Origin: Candidatus Hydrogenedens sp.
GTDB lineage: Bacteria > Hydrogenedentota > Hydrogenedentia > Hydrogenedentales > Hydrogenedentaceae
DNA: 47,653 nucleotides
Assembly: GCA_035361075.1 (NCBI GenBank)
Contig: DAOSBX010000026.1
Span: 602 to 48,254 of the forward strand
Direction of reading: 5' to 3'
Shown piece by piece: positions 1-7,730 of the stretch (its first letter is position 1; each line of letters starts with the position of its first letter). The position numbers and the translations under genes were made by a program. Below the pieces are notes generated by a model. It searched no databases, had not been told where the DNA came from, and worked only from the letters and a program-made list of their open reading frames with translations.

Positions 1-234
1 TCTCTTATTTTCAGTCCTGATAGTCGTAGGGTGGCGTATTCCGCTAAGCGTGGGGATAAGTGGGTTGTAGTGGTAGACGGGGTAGAAGGCAAGGAATATG
101 ATGGGATTGGAGCAGGTTCTCTTATTTTCAGTCCTGATAGTCGTAGGGTGGCGTATTCCGCTAAGCGTGGGGGTAAGTGGGTAGTAGTAGTAGACGGAGT
201 GGAAGGCAAAGAATACGGGGTTGTTCTAACAGGT
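1..234 (+). repeat. 117-bp tandem repeat, two visible copies
   Basis: Copies at 1-117 and 118-234 encode the propeller blades. Bases 1-55 and 118-172 are identical. Differences appear at base 56 of the unit and become frequent after about base 65. The array probably continues upstream. Confidence 0.9.
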
Positions 235-330
235 AGCAACCTTGTCTTCGACTCGCCTACACATTTGCATACTCTCGCTGGCCGTGGTAACGAAGTCTTC
301 CTACTTGAGATAGATATTGTTGAAAAATAG
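1..330 (+). CDS. C-terminal part of a WD40/PD40-like beta-propeller repeat protein (5' partial)
   Basis: The reading frame is open from base 1, so the gene begins upstream of the window. The visible 109 residues contain two tandem copies of a 39-residue unit (117 bp), each with SPDSRRVAYSAKRG followed by KWVVVVDGVEGKEY. This is the PD40/TolB-like blade pattern (SPDG-R-AY, then a strand ending in a turn). The last part, ending FLLEIDIVEK, looks like a C-terminal cap. The two DNA copies are identical over their first 55 bases, which points to recent duplication or gene conversion. The gene looks more GC-rich than its surroundings. Function is unknown; such propellers usually act as binding scaffolds. 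Number of blades and any signal peptide lie outside the window. Confidence 0.8.
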   Translation, partial: SLIFSPDSRRVAYSAKRGDKWVVVVDGVEGKEYDGIGAGSLIFSPDSRRVAYSAKRGGKWVVVVDGVEGKEYGVVLTGSNLVFDSPTHLHTLAGRGNEVFLLEIDIVEK

Positions 331-374
331 GTAACGTAATCTTAGGATAAAGCGTAGGTAGAACTAAAATATAA

Positions 375-392
375 CAAACGTAATCGTTTTTT
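375..392 (+). terminator. Weak hairpin plus T run after the propeller gene
   Basis: AAACG (376-380), loop TAAT, CGTTT (385-389) running into a six-T tract (387-392). The stem is only five pairs, so this is a possible rather than a convincing intrinsic terminator. It lies 45 bp after the stop codon of the propeller gene. Confidence 0.35.
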
Positions 393-482
393 GCTCTGCT
401 TCATTTAAAGCGAACACATAAGATTTTTACTTACATTCCTTTTCTCTTCTGCGTAAATCCAGTAATAGGATTGAGGTTAAGA

Positions 483-719
483 TTAACTCATAAAATCATC
501 TTTTCTAAGATTATACTGAATTCGGGTATTCTCTGAAATGCTACTTTTTCTTGGTGACCATTTGTAACCGCAGGAGTTGCACTTGTATATGCATCTTTTT
601 ATCCAACCTATTCGTTTGAATTGGTAGTACGGACAATGCGGGTACGTTTTGAGCAGTCTGAGTGCTTGCAGGTATCTGTAAGCGCTCTCTTCCTCTGCTG
701 ATATCTTTGCTATTTCCAT
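483..719 (-). CDS. Small zinc-ribbon-like protein, possible transposase N-terminal fragment
   Basis: A 78-residue frame with a degenerate zinc ribbon: HCPYY (where CPxC would be expected), then YKCNSCGYKWS. The layout resembles the N-terminal zinc ribbons of IS1/InsA or IS1595 transposases, but the first CxxC is missing its second cysteine and no catalytic domain follows. A purine-rich stretch (AGAAGAGAAG) precedes the ATG. It lies downstream of the NPCBM gene on the same strand, in a region with two other decayed genes. It may be a relic or a small unrelated zinc-ribbon protein. I cannot assign a function. Confidence 0.4.
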   Translation of the reverse strand: MEIAKISAEEESAYRYLQALRLLKTYPHCPYYQFKRIGWIKRCIYKCNSCGYKWSPRKSSISENTRIQYNLRKDDFMS

Positions 720-841
720 TATCTCAACTGCTTCTCTTCTTTTTTTATTCTCTCTAATAAAGCATTTCTCTAAAAATTATTCTATGTGAATTAATAATAT
801 TTTGATAAATAAAAATATAATTTATAATGTATATAAATTTA

Positions 842-3800
842 TTAAAACATACATTTAATAACCCATTTTTCTTCAATCTTACTGGGGGTAGGGAATAGAT
901 AGACAACACTTGATTGGGTATCCCAGTTAGCGTATTCGGTAGCATTTACTAAGACCTTTTTAATGGATTTATTGGAAGGATGTCGGATTCTGAGTATTAT
1001 TTTGCTGAAATCCACATCTTTTTTGAGATATACATTCCCATCTATTTCATTGTTATCTAATGAATATAAATCATAACTTACTTTGCCGAAGTAGGTATCG
1101 GCGTTTGTAATTGTAATTTGCTTTCCTGATTCGAGCCAATAGGATGGAACAAATGGTGCCAACCAGAGAACATCTTTATCTTCACGGATAAACATTTTTC
1201 GTGTTTGAACAAGGAACCAACCCGTTTCATGTGTTTTATTCCATGCTCCGATATTATGAAAGTGTTCCCAGAATGACAGGTTTTCAGTATTCAATAATGA
1301 AGGAATAGCATTAAAATAAGAACGGATAAAAGGCTTTATTTCGTCTCGCATAGCATAAGTTTCCGCTATTCGCGTGTAATAGGGTTGGATTTTTGAAAAT
1401 CCCCCCAAATTGAATGGGTCTTGTTTATTTCCTTCTTCTGGATAATCTCCTTCACCACTAAAAGCGAACCAGTAATCGGAATGGAGGAACCAGTAATCTT
1501 CCATGTGCTGGACAATGTTTTCCGCATCGTTGCTGTATGGCTCCAGTACACCGAGAGGGATTAGATGATGCGGTCCTAATTCAACATCATACGCCCAACT
1601 TCTGCCGGCATCTTCTCCGGGAAACATTTCACCGGAGGTGCCGAAGGTATATAAGTTAGGTGGATAGGGTAAAATCCATCTCCCATTTGAAAGCGGTAAT
1701 ACAGGTGTTCTCTCCTTATTCCATTCGAATGCTCTTAAAATAGATGCATTTAAATCCTTTGCTCCTTCTATATATTTATCTGCTAATGGATGGTTTATAT
1801 CTTTTAATATGGAACCCACTCCATTAAGTCCTGCACAAAAATGTCCCTGGATAGCGAACCGATATGCAAAACGATTCCAATCCGCGCCAACACCTGGTGG
1901 CATAAGCCCGTATTCTGGCACTTTATCTCCATTTCCTTCCATTTTTTTCGTTTTCTCACACTGTGCCATTATCCAATCGCAAACTCGGGATAGTTTATCC
2001 GCATATTTTGTTAACCATTCTTTATCCCTTGTAAGTCGGTAATGTTCGGCTAATGTCCATAAATGCCAGCCTGTTCCCATTAATGTATACCCTGTGGTCA
2101 GATAACCTGCATCATTATACTTGCTTATGAAGTATTCCAGAGATTTCTTCGAAAACTCATGCCAGCCCATAAGGTCCATTCCATATACAATGGAATGAGC
2201 TTCACTTTCTAATGGACCGTATGACATAGAGGCTATCCATGGAGCAATTAAATCCTCTTCGGAACGTCCTGCAATTAAACAGTGCACCTGCGATGCTTTA
2301 ATAACATTGTTAAGTAAGGGTTCAGGTATATCTATTTTCATTGAGTCTGCACATAAGTTTTCCCAGTATTTCACTGTTTCTCCCAGGAGTTCTTCTTCTT
2401 TTATTTGCTCTAATACTTTTATATCTATATTTATATCTGATGGGATGATGACAAATAATTTGATAAATGACCCTGGAGATATTGGATGGTTTATAAGAAT
2501 ATTTTCTCCACTTATTTCCCCAATTGAATTCTCTATTTTGCAAATACCTACTATCTTCTCTTGCTTCTTTACAACTATAATATTATGTTTCTTTTCTAAT
2601 TCTGCTTTTATTCCCTCTTTTTTGTTGGAGTAAAAAGAAAGAGAGAAATCTGGAGTTTTTTCTTTCACATCATTATTTTTTATTTCAAAATCCGAAATAC
2701 ACAAAGATTTTTTTTCTTTATAGGGAGCAACAAAGGTTCTTAAAAAATATGTAATGCCGTTATCATTTTTTTCAATTACAGGGATAGGGAGCCAGGCATT
2801 ATAAAGAGTGCGTTTTAATTTGTCGGTATTCCCCATACGAACCTTCATAAAAAGGTCGTTAAACTGGATAGAACCTTCTCTCTCCACAATGAATTTATTA
2901 TTATCACACGCAAGGGATAGCATCGTGGGTCCATTATCCTGAATGGGACGGTGAATCTTTTCCATGGCATTTGGAAAAGTTTGTTCTGGAAGAGAACGGA
3001 CGCTATCAAGAACACTTTGCTTGCCTTCTATCGTCTTTTTGTATTCATTTATTGTAAGAGAGGAAGATTGTAAAACTGCGAAAACACCTGCAGAAGGCAC
3101 ATAAACACAGGGATGGCTCATGATGTCCTCAACTGCAATACAAAACTTTGTATCTGGCAAACGAATCCATAACAGGGTTCTATCCCCTTTATCACTTCGA
3201 GGGACACTATAAAGGAGATTAAGTGTTAATGGCTCAGGAAGTTTCCATATTTGATTTAACGGATGTAACGATTCTAAAAACTTTCCATTATAAATCTGAA
3301 GGGTTGCCTGAGTATTTGTATCGTTTTTTTCTTTTTCCAATCTTATAACGGTTTTTTCCCAGTATGAATTGCTATATGCATTCAATTTTTTTATATATAG
3401 TGGTTTGTCAGTTTCAAAGACCCATCTAACTTTTTCTGTGCCTTTCCAGATAAAAAGATTATCCCGCCATGGTATATGCAAAGCACATTGGGTCCCTTTC
3501 ATTTCAATCTCACCATTTACATTTTGCCATTTCCCCTGCCATGGAGATTCTCCTGTCCAGACTTCTACTCTGATTTTTGAGGGGGTATTATCATCAGCAA
3601 ATTCAATTTCAAGATCTGTTAATTTTCGTCTTTCATACCAACGCAATCCAATACATTTTAATCCTTCGTAATCTGGGACTTCGTATAATCCACTTTCCTG
3701 TAAAGTTATTTTTTTCTCCAAAAACACATCCTCTGGCGGGAACTCTTCTACTCTGGAACAACGAGCCCCTTCATATCTTCTCGGGTCGCAGGTAATCACA

Positions 3801-4375
3801 TCTGCAAACGATGCAATATCTAGATTATTATCTTTGTTTGTTTTTTCTTCATTTCCCGTTAAAATCAATTTTGCATCTGCCCAGTTTGCACAATCACAGG
3901 TAATACCATCATTCCCATCTTTAACCACAAGACGCAGTTCACGGGCGTTATCTAAGTTAATCTTAACAGGCACTGGAGAATCTAATTCCCGTATTACACC
4001 ACTGTCCCAGCGTTTCTCATCGTCCACAAATATCTGGAAAATCACACTGCCTGTATTTGTCCCACTTTGTTTTTGAACCCCCACTTCACATTCAAAATGT
4101 TTATATTTACCACCTAAATCAACTACAATCTCTCCTACTGCATGATGTCCTATACCTTTCTGATATTTTTTCTCCCCTATTTGCAACTCCATTGGAGTTT
4201 GCCCTGAAGCATGTGCAGAGACATCCCAGCCCGTCTCTCCCCAGCCCTGTGTAATCGAAATAATACGCTCTGGCATATCACTCAAATATACCATCTTGTC
4301 TGAGAAACATGGCAAAGATATGACAAATAAGCAAATCATTATTAGTCTGTGTATCTTTAATAGAGTTCTTATCAT
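842..4375 (-). CDS. Secreted NPCBM-domain protein with glycosidase-like C-terminal half
   Basis: 1177 aa. Residues 1-25 form a signal peptide (MIRTLLKIHRLIMICLFVIS, then LPCFS). Residues about 30-174 match the NPCBM carbohydrate-binding module: GWGETGWDVSAHA, GIGHHAVGEIVVDLGG, FQIFVDDEKRWDSGV and NWADAKLILTG. The middle contains beta-rich segments that could be further binding or F5/8-like modules. Residues about 690-1100 are rich in Trp, Tyr and Gly with helical hairpins (WHLWTLAEHYRLTRDKEWL, WNRFAYRFAIQGHF), which suggests an alpha/alpha-barrel glycoside-hydrolase-like domain; I cannot name the family or the catalytic residues. A good ribosome-binding site (AAGGAG) precedes the ATG. Expected to act on glycans outside the cytoplasm, and may be T2SS cargo by inference. 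The RhuM relic lies immediately upstream. Confidence 0.8.
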   Translation of the reverse strand: MIRTLLKIHRLIMICLFVISLPCFSDKMVYLSDMPERIISITQGWGETGWDVSAHASGQTPMELQIGEKKYQKGIGHHAVGEIVVDLGGKYKHFECEVGVQKQSGTNTGSVIFQIFVDDEKRWDSGVIRELDSPVPVKINLDNARELRLVVKDGNDGITCDCANWADAKLILTGNEEKTNKDNNLDIASFADVITCDPRRYEGARCSRVEEFPPEDVFLEKKITLQESGLYEVPDYEGLKCIGLRWYERRKLTDLEIEFADDNTPSKIRVEVWTGESPWQGKWQNVNGEIEMKGTQCALHIPWRDNLFIWKGTEKVRWVFETDKPLYIKKLNAYSNSYWEKTVIRLEKEKNDTNTQATLQIYNGKFLESLHPLNQIWKLPEPLTLNLLYSVPRSDKGDRTLLWIRLPDTKFCIAVEDIMSHPCVYVPSAGVFAVLQSSSLTINEYKKTIEGKQSVLDSVRSLPEQTFPNAMEKIHRPIQDNGPTMLSLACDNNKFIVEREGSIQFNDLFMKVRMGNTDKLKRTLYNAWLPIPVIEKNDNGITYFLRTFVAPYKEKKSLCISDFEIKNNDVKEKTPDFSLSFYSNKKEGIKAELEKKHNIIVVKKQEKIVGICKIENSIGEISGENILINHPISPGSFIKLFVIIPSDINIDIKVLEQIKEEELLGETVKYWENLCADSMKIDIPEPLLNNVIKASQVHCLIAGRSEEDLIAPWIASMSYGPLESEAHSIVYGMDLMGWHEFSKKSLEYFISKYNDAGYLTTGYTLMGTGWHLWTLAEHYRLTRDKEWLTKYADKLSRVCDWIMAQCEKTKKMEGNGDKVPEYGLMPPGVGADWNRFAYRFAIQGHFCAGLNGVGSILKDINHPLADKYIEGAKDLNASILRAFEWNKERTPVLPLSNGRWILPYPPNLYTFGTSGEMFPGEDAGRSWAYDVELGPHHLIPLGVLEPYSNDAENIVQHMEDYWFLHSDYWFAFSGEGDYPEEGNKQDPFNLGGFSKIQPYYTRIAETYAMRDEIKPFIRSYFNAIPSLLNTENLSFWEHFHNIGAWNKTHETGWFLVQTRKMFIREDKDVLWLAPFVPSYWLESGKQITITNADTYFGKVSYDLYSLDNNEIDGNVYLKKDVDFSKIILRIRHPSNKSIKKVLVNATEYANWDTQSSVVYLFPTPSKIEEKWVIKCMF

Positions 4376-4394
4376 TCTGCTATCTCCTTATAAG

Positions 4395-4786
4395 TAGAAG
4401 CCTTTCTTCATTTATCGTATAACCTTTAACCAGAGGTTCTTTAAGCGTTTTAGTTGCCCAGATATGAAATTATGTTACTTTTTTTGAATTAACACGATAA
4501 CCAATAGAAATAATCATGTCTAATTATATAGGTTCATCTTTCTAATTTTTCCATCAGAGGAAACCTGTGCAATTTTTACACAGGTTGATTTTTCGTTTAA
4601 CTCATTTGATTTGTATATATTTTTGATATGTTTGGCAATAATTGTCCTATCAATTTCAAAAAGTTTTGCAATTAAATGTGGATCAAGTCAAATAGTGTCT
4701 TTTTCAGGTTTAACTTGAATTTCAGGTCCATTTGGAAATTCATAAGTCACAATTTTACCTTCATTGAAATCATCTTTTTGTTTCAT
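4395..4786 (-). pseudogene. RhuM family gene, inactivated
   Basis: The reverse strand starts at an ATG (4784-4786) and reads MKQKDDFNEGKIVTYEFPNG, a stop, then LDPHLIAKLFEIDRTIIAKH, IKNIYKSNELNEKSTCVKIA, QVSSDGKIRKMNLYN. After a shift in frame it continues DMIISIGYRVNSKKVT, a stop, then FHIWATKTLKEPLVKGYTIN and EERL. This follows the N-terminal half of the RhuM (virulence protein RhuM) family closely. Three lesions are visible: TGA at 4688-4690 where Trp is expected (DTIW-L), a one-base deletion at YNLD, and TAA where Gln is expected (TQFHIWATK). The C-terminal half is absent, replaced by the leader of the NPCBM gene. RhuM proteins are associated with mobile and pathogenicity islands; their role is poorly defined. 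Confidence 0.85.
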
Positions 4787-5011
4787 TTGTAGTATCCCTA
4801 TTAACGTCAAATTAAATATCAGATTTAACCAACCTCTCTATTTTGTTGTAATAGTTTGATGTTATTTTTATGAAACTGATGTAATTGCATCTATCTTCTA
4901 TCTTAACATAGTGGTTCACTAATCCTATACGTAGAATGTACGCGATAAACACACATGTAAGGATGTTGATAATACCTTTGTAATTACAAGTAGTATGGCA
5001 GGCAAATACTG
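4787..5011. other. Gene-free stretch
   Basis: No supportable gene. It contains the 12-bp perfect palindrome TTGTAATTACAA at 4978-4989, just past the 3' end of the gene at 5012-6799. No T tract follows, so it is not an obvious terminator. Confidence 0.5.
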
Positions 5012-6799
5012 CTAATGCGTATATAATTCTGTGGGGATATTACCATTCCAGCGGGACCATGTATCGCAATTTCTATTAATTGTTTCACCATTGATGGATT
5101 TAATCACCCACATTCCCGCAGGTGCGTTAACATCGTATTCGATTTTATTATCATCTAAAAACACGAAGGATGAATATATTTTTTCTCTCGAAGGATTTTT
5201 GTTGATGAGTTCTGATAACAATTTGTTGGGAGAAAGGTTATTTCTATCGGGTAAATACAATAAACCAAATTTCTCATCATTATAAACACAAACATACAAA
5301 CCACTTGCACATTCAGGTGCAAAAACGAACCACGCTTCCTTCTGAGCAACGGGAGTATATTGTGGTGGAATAGATACGGGGGAATTTCCTACTGCAAATC
5401 TTTTGTAAACACCTGTATTGTTCCAGCACCACCATTTGCCCTTGCCTTTTATATGAAAGCATTTATTAATGTCTACTTCTCTATCATTTAATAATAAGGT
5501 TGTAGGTCTCGGAATAATCATGGCTCGCAGACCTCTATATACTCCTCCTGCACTAATTAGATATTCCGTCCCTCCACTGTATATTTCAGGAGTTCCATTT
5601 TCCCCATAACCTATCTGAACAAAATAATCATGAGGTTTTTCACTTGCCCACTTCTTCACAATAGGAGGGACAGTGTATGGAGATAATACAGCAAAAAGAA
5701 TTCGGGAATGTCGGGTCATTTCCTTGCCCGGGGCATTATCGCTTTCAGGCAGACACCACCATCGCATTAATGCAGTATGTGGGTCAATCACTAAAGATGT
5801 CGTATCGGCATATTCAAATCTACGACGGAAAGGGGCACATCTACGGAACTGTAAACTACCTAATGCATATTTCCAATTAATACTATCTAATACCTTATGT
5901 GCTCTAACCCTTATCTCTGTCGAATCAGGAAATTCTTCCAGATTTAGCAATGCCTGAACCGCATATAACAAGTAAGGAATGGAATTAAACTCATATTCAC
6001 CATTCATAAGCATATCTTCAAGATAATCAATAAGCCACCTCTCCAAACCATTAGTTTTGTTATCATATTCGGGCTTCCCAGGTGTAATTGTGGAACTTCC
6101 ATATTTAAATAGCCACTGATTTTTCAAATACCTACTACTTTCCGTCATCAAATGATGGTTTTCTGTATCACGAACCCAACCCAGGGATTTGGGAACAGCA
6201 ATTCTCGGCTTTCCTCCTTCTTCTACTAACCCGACATTAAGCACATGTTCCAATGTCTCCTGGTAAATCAATTTCGGATTATCTCCAAAAAGATACATAA
6301 TCCTCGTAAGCACCACCTCCGTAAAATCATAATCCCCTTTAAACAAAAACCATGAAGAACCGCTGTATGACCAAGGTTTCAATTCCTGCAAATATTTATT
6401 TACTTCTTCTACATCTTTACCACAGGCAAGTTTTGCCAGGCATATATACGGTGAACTGCTTCTTTTTTCCGCCTTTACCAAAGGTTTCTTCGCAACCGAT
6501 TCTATGAATTCTTTTGCATAATCATTATTATAAGACAATTTTCCATTCTCATTATTTAGTAGAACCTCATCATTCCATTTTGGTCCTGCTTCTCCCCAGG
6601 ATAAATGTGGAATCGGTTTTCGCCCTGCACCTAATAACTCATCCACCAACGACGGCAAAAATAAGAAGGCAGTCATAAGAAAGCAAATCCCAGGAAAACT
6701 ATAAAGGGACACTTTCACTAACAATGATAGTAAAATATAAGAAAAATAATTTTCTTCATTATTTTCGCTTTGTTCAAAGAACTTATTAAAATTTGACAT
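5012..6799 (-). CDS. Membrane-anchored or exported protein of unknown function
   Basis: 595 aa from the ATG at 6797-6799, which has AAAGGA about 10 bases upstream. An in-frame TTG 33 bases earlier (6832) is possible but less likely. Residues about 19-55 are strongly hydrophobic (SYILLSLLVKVSLYS, CFLMTAFLFLPSLV), a signal anchor or membrane segment. The rest is soluble, Trp- and Tyr-rich, with helical repeats and the segment LGWVRDTENHHLMTESSRYL. Its feel is that of an alpha/alpha-toroid polysaccharide lyase (heparinase/alginate-lyase-like), but I do not see a definite family signature. Its neighbour is the NPCBM glycan protein on the same strand, separated by the RhuM relic. Treat the catalytic assignment as speculation. 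Confidence 0.7.
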   Translation of the reverse strand: MSNFNKFFEQSENNEENYFSYILLSLLVKVSLYSFPGICFLMTAFLFLPSLVDELLGAGRKPIPHLSWGEAGPKWNDEVLLNNENGKLSYNNDYAKEFIESVAKKPLVKAEKRSSSPYICLAKLACGKDVEEVNKYLQELKPWSYSGSSWFLFKGDYDFTEVVLTRIMYLFGDNPKLIYQETLEHVLNVGLVEEGGKPRIAVPKSLGWVRDTENHHLMTESSRYLKNQWLFKYGSSTITPGKPEYDNKTNGLERWLIDYLEDMLMNGEYEFNSIPYLLYAVQALLNLEEFPDSTEIRVRAHKVLDSINWKYALGSLQFRRCAPFRRRFEYADTTSLVIDPHTALMRWWCLPESDNAPGKEMTRHSRILFAVLSPYTVPPIVKKWASEKPHDYFVQIGYGENGTPEIYSGGTEYLISAGGVYRGLRAMIIPRPTTLLLNDREVDINKCFHIKGKGKWWCWNNTGVYKRFAVGNSPVSIPPQYTPVAQKEAWFVFAPECASGLYVCVYNDEKFGLLYLPDRNNLSPNKLLSELINKNPSREKIYSSFVFLDDNKIEYDVNAPAGMWVIKSINGETINRNCDTWSRWNGNIPTELYTH

Positions 6800-6950
6800 A
6801 AACAGTTTTTCCTTTATTATCTTTTCTATCAAATGGGTTTAATAATACCATACATAGAAATTTATTATGTAAAAAGTAAACTTTACAGGTATTTAGAAAT
6901 AAGAAAGAGAATAGGCAAATAATAACAGGAAAACAAGGAGCGGTGGATAT

Positions 6951-7445
6951 GGCTGGGATGAAATATCAACCTAATGCTAAAACAATGGCTTAACTGGGCA
7001 AGATAATAAAGAAGTTAAAGGAATCCGTGATGGGTTTTGTGAAGCAGTTGAGGTTAAGCCACAAACAGTATGTTAGTGGAAGCATAGAGAGAAATTAACA
7101 GACAGGTCATTTCGTCTCCATCAGTTAAAGGTGGTGTCTAATCTGTCGTAGGAGTCGGTAATATGTTATGTTAGGTGAGGCATAGTACGGGGCTGGGGAT
7201 TGATGGTTTAGTGCGGTATCAAAACTGTTCATTCCAAAGGGGAATAAAGGAAATGTATTTCGGTATTTGTATAGGCATGTGGTTATTAAGAGGAGATAAA
7301 ACAATGATTTACCCGCCCATATACATCGAAAACCAATGAATTAGCTGAATGCTTGAACGGTAGGATAGTGGAGGATTCTTCTGCAACATTACTTTACAGG
7401 TTACAATAAGTTAATGGATAGGTCAAATCACACGTCTATTGTTAT
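6951..7445 (+). pseudogene. Decayed IS481-type transposase
   Basis: A Shine-Dalgarno-like AAGGAG precedes ATG 6951, but the frame stops at 6993 and shifts repeatedly. Recognisable pieces are MAGMKYQPNAKTMA; then GFCEAVEVKPQTVC-stop-WKHREKLTDRSF and RLHQLK, matching the helix-turn-helix and linker of IS481 transposases (usually V..QTV.KW..R....DRS.RPH.L); and near 7305-7400 FTRPYTSKTNELAECLNGRI, matching the C-terminal catalytic motif (usually TKP.TP.TNGM.ERFNGRI). About 0.5 kb remains of the usual 1 kb, so the middle of the DDE domain is deleted as well as frame-broken. No terminal inverted repeats were identified. Confidence 0.75.
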
Positions 7446-7730
7446 AGCTTTGTTTACAGAAGGTGGAATTAAATAACGAGTTCTAAAAAAAAGTATTCAC
7501 AACAACACATCCGTTTGAATCTTCATTTGTCCCCTCTTTAAAAAACTATTAATATTAAATACAGTTCTAAAGTAAAAAGTCCCTTGTAGCGTACAAAATT
7601 CAGTATGTGCACATTCTACAGGCTTGTATACAACACGCTGTCGCCATGGTCCGTAGATTTTACTGTAATCTATTTCAAGATGAAATATTAAATGGCAGAT
7701 GGAAATAAATTTATGATAATACGTTATAAT
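7446..7730. other. Gene-free stretch
   Basis: About 285 bases of AT-rich sequence with stops in all frames, between the transposase relic and the 3' end of the C45 gene. I see no gene. ATAAATT and AATTTAT arms flank the end of the C45 gene (about 7708-7737) but without a T tract. Confidence 0.5.

Noticed and set aside
1..234. CRISPR-like or satellite DNA
   Set aside because: The 117-bp period is a multiple of three and encodes regular propeller blades in an open frame.
754..945. 63-aa ORF at the 3' end of the NPCBM gene
   Set aside because: Overlaps the NPCBM coding end in another frame and continues into AT-rich sequence; no coding evidence.
2307..2633. Forward ORF of 108 aa opposite the NPCBM gene
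   Set aside because: Lies wholly within a well-supported gene on the other strand and has no recognisable motif.
4395..4786. Recoding of TGA as tryptophan
   Set aside because: The TGA in the RhuM relic stands for Trp, but the same frame also has a deletion and a TAA, and no other gene in the window contains in-frame TGA. Decay explains it better.
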